Origin: Candidatus Bathyarchaeota archaeon
Lineage (GTDB): Archaea > Thermoproteota > Bathyarchaeia > Bathyarchaeales > Bathycorpusculaceae
NCBI GenBank assembly: GCA_030589055.1
Contig: JAUUWK010000052.1
Location: 1 to 7,202, forward strand
Direction of reading: 5' to 3'
Length of the DNA: 7,202 nt
Shown here: positions 4,954 through 7,202 of the stretch, piece by piece
Layout of the letters: each line of letters opens with the position of its first letter
Position numbering within the stretch: position 1 is the stretch's first letter
Program-made: the position numbers and the translations under genes
The notes under the pieces: model-generated
The model's database searches: none
Told to the model about the DNA's origin: nothing
Seen by the model: the letters and a program-made list of their open reading frames with translations, nothing else

Positions 4954-7202
4954 ATGGCTCAAAAAGAAATCCAAAAGCAAACAGAAGTTCAAGAACTTCG
5001 AATAGGGGTTTTCATTTGCCACTGTGGCTTGAATATAGCTGGCGTGATAGATATAAAGGAGTTAATTGAGTACGCGAAAACTTTGCCAGATGTTGCCTAC
5101 GTGAAGGATAACCGTTACACGTGTGCAGACCCGGGGCAAGATGAGATTAGAAAAGGCATAAAGGAGTATAAGCTCAACCGTGTCATTGTGGCAGCATGCT
5201 CGCCGCGGATGCATGAACCTACCTTTCGAAGAACAGTTTCTGAAGCAGGCTTGAATCCTTTCCTTTTTGAGATGGCTAACATACGGGAATTCTCATCATG
5301 GTGTCACCAAAGCACGCCGAAAGAGGCTACTGAAAAAGCTAAGGACTTGATAAAAATGGCTGTCGCAAAAGCGAGGCTGTTTCGACCGCTTGCAACGATG
5401 GAGGTTCCAGTAACCAACAAGGCGTTAGTCGTAGGTGGCGGCATAGCTGGAATGAACGCTGCTTTGGACTTGGCTGAAATGGGCTTTAAAACATACTTGC
5501 TTGAGAAGAGTGAGAGCATAGGAGGTCACATGGCACAGTTGGATAAAACATTTCCGACCCTTGACTGTTCCATATGTATTGAAGGCCCAAAAATGGTTGA
5601 TGTCGGGCGACATCCCAATATTGAGATAATAAGTTATGCTGATTTGCTAAGTGTCAGCGGTTTTATAGGCAATTTCAAGATTAAGATCAGGAGAAACCCG
5701 CGGTATGTGATTGCTGAAAACTGCACGGGTTGTGGTGAGTGCAGAGATGTTTGTCCAATTGAATATCCGAACGAGTGGGACATGAGTCTAGGTGTTAGAA
5801 CGGCTATATCTGTTCTGTTTGATCAGGCGGTTCCGCTCATTTACACTTTAAACAAGGATTATTGTATTGAATGCTACAAGTGTGTTGACGCTTGTGGAGC
5901 AAGACGGGCCATAAACTTTGAACAGGAACCCGAAGAGGTCGAGCTGGAAGTAGGGGCAATAATTGTTTCAACGGGCTATGACATTTACTTGCCGTATGAT
6001 AACCCGCTTTACGGCTATGGCAAATATACAAACGTGATAACGTCTCTTGAGTTTGAAAGGCTTATACTTGCTGCTGGTCCAACCGTCGGAAAAGTTGTTA
6101 GAGCCTCAGATGGACAGAAACCCCACAGCATTGCCTTCATCCAATGCGTCGGTTCACGCGATACAAACAAATATCCATATTGCTCAAACTTCTGTTGCAT
6201 GTACACTTTAAAGCATGCCGTCCAGCTTAAAGAGAAGTATAAAGAAGACGTGGAAGTCTACGTTTTTTACATGGACATGCGGAGCAACTTTAAGGGTTTT
6301 GAGGAATTTTATCAACGTGCAAGAGAGCTTGGTGCAAACTTTGTTCGGGGAAGGGTAAGCCGCATTTTTGAAGACCCTAAAACAAAGAATTTGATTATAC
6401 ATGCTGAAGACATGGCTCTTGGCCAACCCATAGAATTTAAGGCTGAAATGGTTGTTTTGGCAACTGCAGCCATACCGAAGAAAGGTACAGATAAGATGGC
6501 TCGCATACTTAACGTGACACGTGGAGCAGACGGCTTCTTCATGGAAAGCCACCCAAAGCTCAAGCCCATAGATGCCCCCACGGACGGAATATTCTTTGCT
6601 GGAGCATGCCAAGCACTAAAGGACATACCATACAGCGTCTCACAAGGCAGTGGTGCAGCAGGAAGAGCAGCAACCGTGCTTTCGAAGCCAACATGGAAGA
6701 TTGAGCCGATAGTGGCTGTTGTAGATCCAGACAAATGTAGAAACGTTAAAGTGAAATGTGGGATATGTGCTCAGAGGTGTCCTTATGGGGCGATTAAGGC
6801 TGAGGAAGGGAAACCTGCTCAGGTGACAACAGCCAATTGCCACGGGTGCGGGACATGTGTAGCAGAATGCCCAACAGATGCCATAACACAAATGCACTTC
6901 ACAGACGCCCAAATCTTCGCCCAGATAAGAGCAGCTCTCGAGATGAATCCTGAAGACAAGATTTTGGCTTTCCTCTGCAACTGGTGCAGCTATGCAGGAG
7001 CAGACCTTGCAGGCACGAGCAGATTTGAATATCCGCCGGTAATAAGACCCATACGGGTTATGTGTTCAGGAAGGGTGGACCGAGACTTCATTCTAGAAGC
7101 CTTAAGGCTTGGCGCTGGCATGGTTTTGGTGGGTGCGTGCCATCTGCCTTACGACTGCCACTATATCAGTGGAAACTACAAGATGAAAGCCAGAATGGAT
7201 GC
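4954..7202 (+). CDS. hdrA: CoB-CoM heterodisulfide reductase-like subunit A with fused MvhD-type domain (3' end beyond window)
   Basis: 749 codons are visible without a stop, so the C-terminus is missing. HdrA is the FAD subunit that bifurcates electrons between ferredoxin and a disulfide or other acceptor. In order: an N-terminal domain with FICHCG (20-25), AACSPRMHEPTFR (80-92) and NIREFSSWCH (109-118); FAD-binding GGGIAG (161-166); GGHMAQLDKTFPTLDCSIC (190-208), a hallmark of HdrA; ferredoxin motifs Cys257/260/263/267 and Cys304/307/310/314; the HdrA-specific cluster ligands Cys398, Cys410, Cys414 and Cys415 (QCVGSRD...YCSNFCC); DIPYSVSQGSGAAGRAA (557-573); and a distal ferredoxin pair, Cys595/602/605/609 and Cys629/632/635/639. 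From about 668 an MvhD-like domain begins: FLCNWCSYAGADLAG, RVMCSGRVD and GACHLPYDCHYISGN, with Cys675, 678, 704, 729 and 735 as likely [2Fe-2S] ligands. The fusion resembles HdrA2-type proteins, so electrons may enter without a separate MvhD. Odd points: the first distal motif is spaced CX6CX2CX3CP, and the N-terminal domain's third cysteine is displaced. It is preceded by the polyferredoxin with no gap; HdrB/C or hydrogenase partners would lie to the right. Confidence 0.93.
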   Translation, partial: MAQKEIQKQTEVQELRIGVFICHCGLNIAGVIDIKELIEYAKTLPDVAYVKDNRYTCADPGQDEIRKGIKEYKLNRVIVAACSPRMHEPTFRRTVSEAGLNPFLFEMANIREFSSWCHQSTPKEATEKAKDLIKMAVAKARLFRPLATMEVPVTNKALVVGGGIAGMNAALDLAEMGFKTYLLEKSESIGGHMAQLDKTFPTLDCSICIEGPKMVDVGRHPNIEIISYADLLSVSGFIGNFKIKIRRNPRYVIAENCTGCGECRDVCPIEYPNEWDMSLGVRTAISVLFDQAVPLIYTLNKDYCIECYKCVDACGARRAINFEQEPEEVELEVGAIIVSTGYDIYLPYDNPLYGYGKYTNVITSLEFERLILAAGPTVGKVVRASDGQKPHSIAFIQCVGSRDTNKYPYCSNFCCMYTLKHAVQLKEKYKEDVEVYVFYMDMRSNFKGFEEFYQRARELGANFVRGRVSRIFEDPKTKNLIIHAEDMALGQPIEFKAEMVVLATAAIPKKGTDKMARILNVTRGADGFFMESHPKLKPIDAPTDGIFFAGACQALKDIPYSVSQGSGAAGRAATVLSKPTWKIEPIVAVVDPDKCRNVKVKCGICAQRCPYGAIKAEEGKPAQVTTANCHGCGTCVAECPTDAITQMHFTDAQIFAQIRAALEMNPEDKILAFLCNWCSYAGADLAGTSRFEYPPVIRPIRVMCSGRVDRDFILEALRLGAGMVLVGACHLPYDCHYISGNYKMKARMD

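Noticed and set aside
6208..6912. Several minus-strand frames of 90-140 codons at the right end
   Set aside because: All are antisense to hdrA, which has continuous family motifs over the same bases.

Overview
The window looks archaeal. It carries a deoxyhypusine synthase family gene, a NucS/EndoMS mismatch endonuclease with a PCNA-binding-like tail, a polyferredoxin and an HdrA-type heterodisulfide reductase subunit. Several starts have AT-rich TATA-like boxes about 26-35 bases upstream, some so close that the mRNA would be leaderless or nearly so, and other starts have archaeal-type GGTGA or GGAGG ribosome binding sites. An anaerobic, acetogenic, methanogenic or alkane/C1-metabolising lineage such as a Bathyarchaeia-like archaeon fits; that placement is inference.

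Layout. Positions 1-176 (minus) hold the N-terminus of a probable CPA2/Kef-type cation:proton antiporter running off the left edge, with a small overlapping reading frame just upstream that may be its frameshifted start. Divergent from it, 448-1167 (plus) encodes a five-helix membrane protein of the MscS-type TM-helix family, followed by a poly-T terminator. About 330 bases with no recognisable gene follow. At 1557-2477 (plus) lies a deoxyhypusine synthase homologue, convergent with nucS (2501-3301, minus). nucS is divergent from a small class I SAM methyltransferase (3362-3922, plus). A new promoter then leads into a two-gene redox operon: a six-cluster polyferredoxin (4021-4953) and, immediately at its stop codon, an HdrA with a fused MvhD-type domain (4954 to the right edge, incomplete).

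How they fit together. The last two genes form a clear functional unit: an iron-sulfur wire (polyferredoxin) feeding a flavin-based electron-bifurcating HdrA-MvhD. The left end holds two membrane proteins plausibly involved in ion or osmotic homeostasis. The middle holds single-gene housekeeping-like units.

The most notable point is the deoxyhypusine synthase homologue. It keeps the fold signatures and the active-site histidine, but the residue aligned with the catalytic lysine is glutamine, and acidic residues aligned with the polyamine-binding site are also replaced. It may not be a conventional deoxyhypusine synthase.
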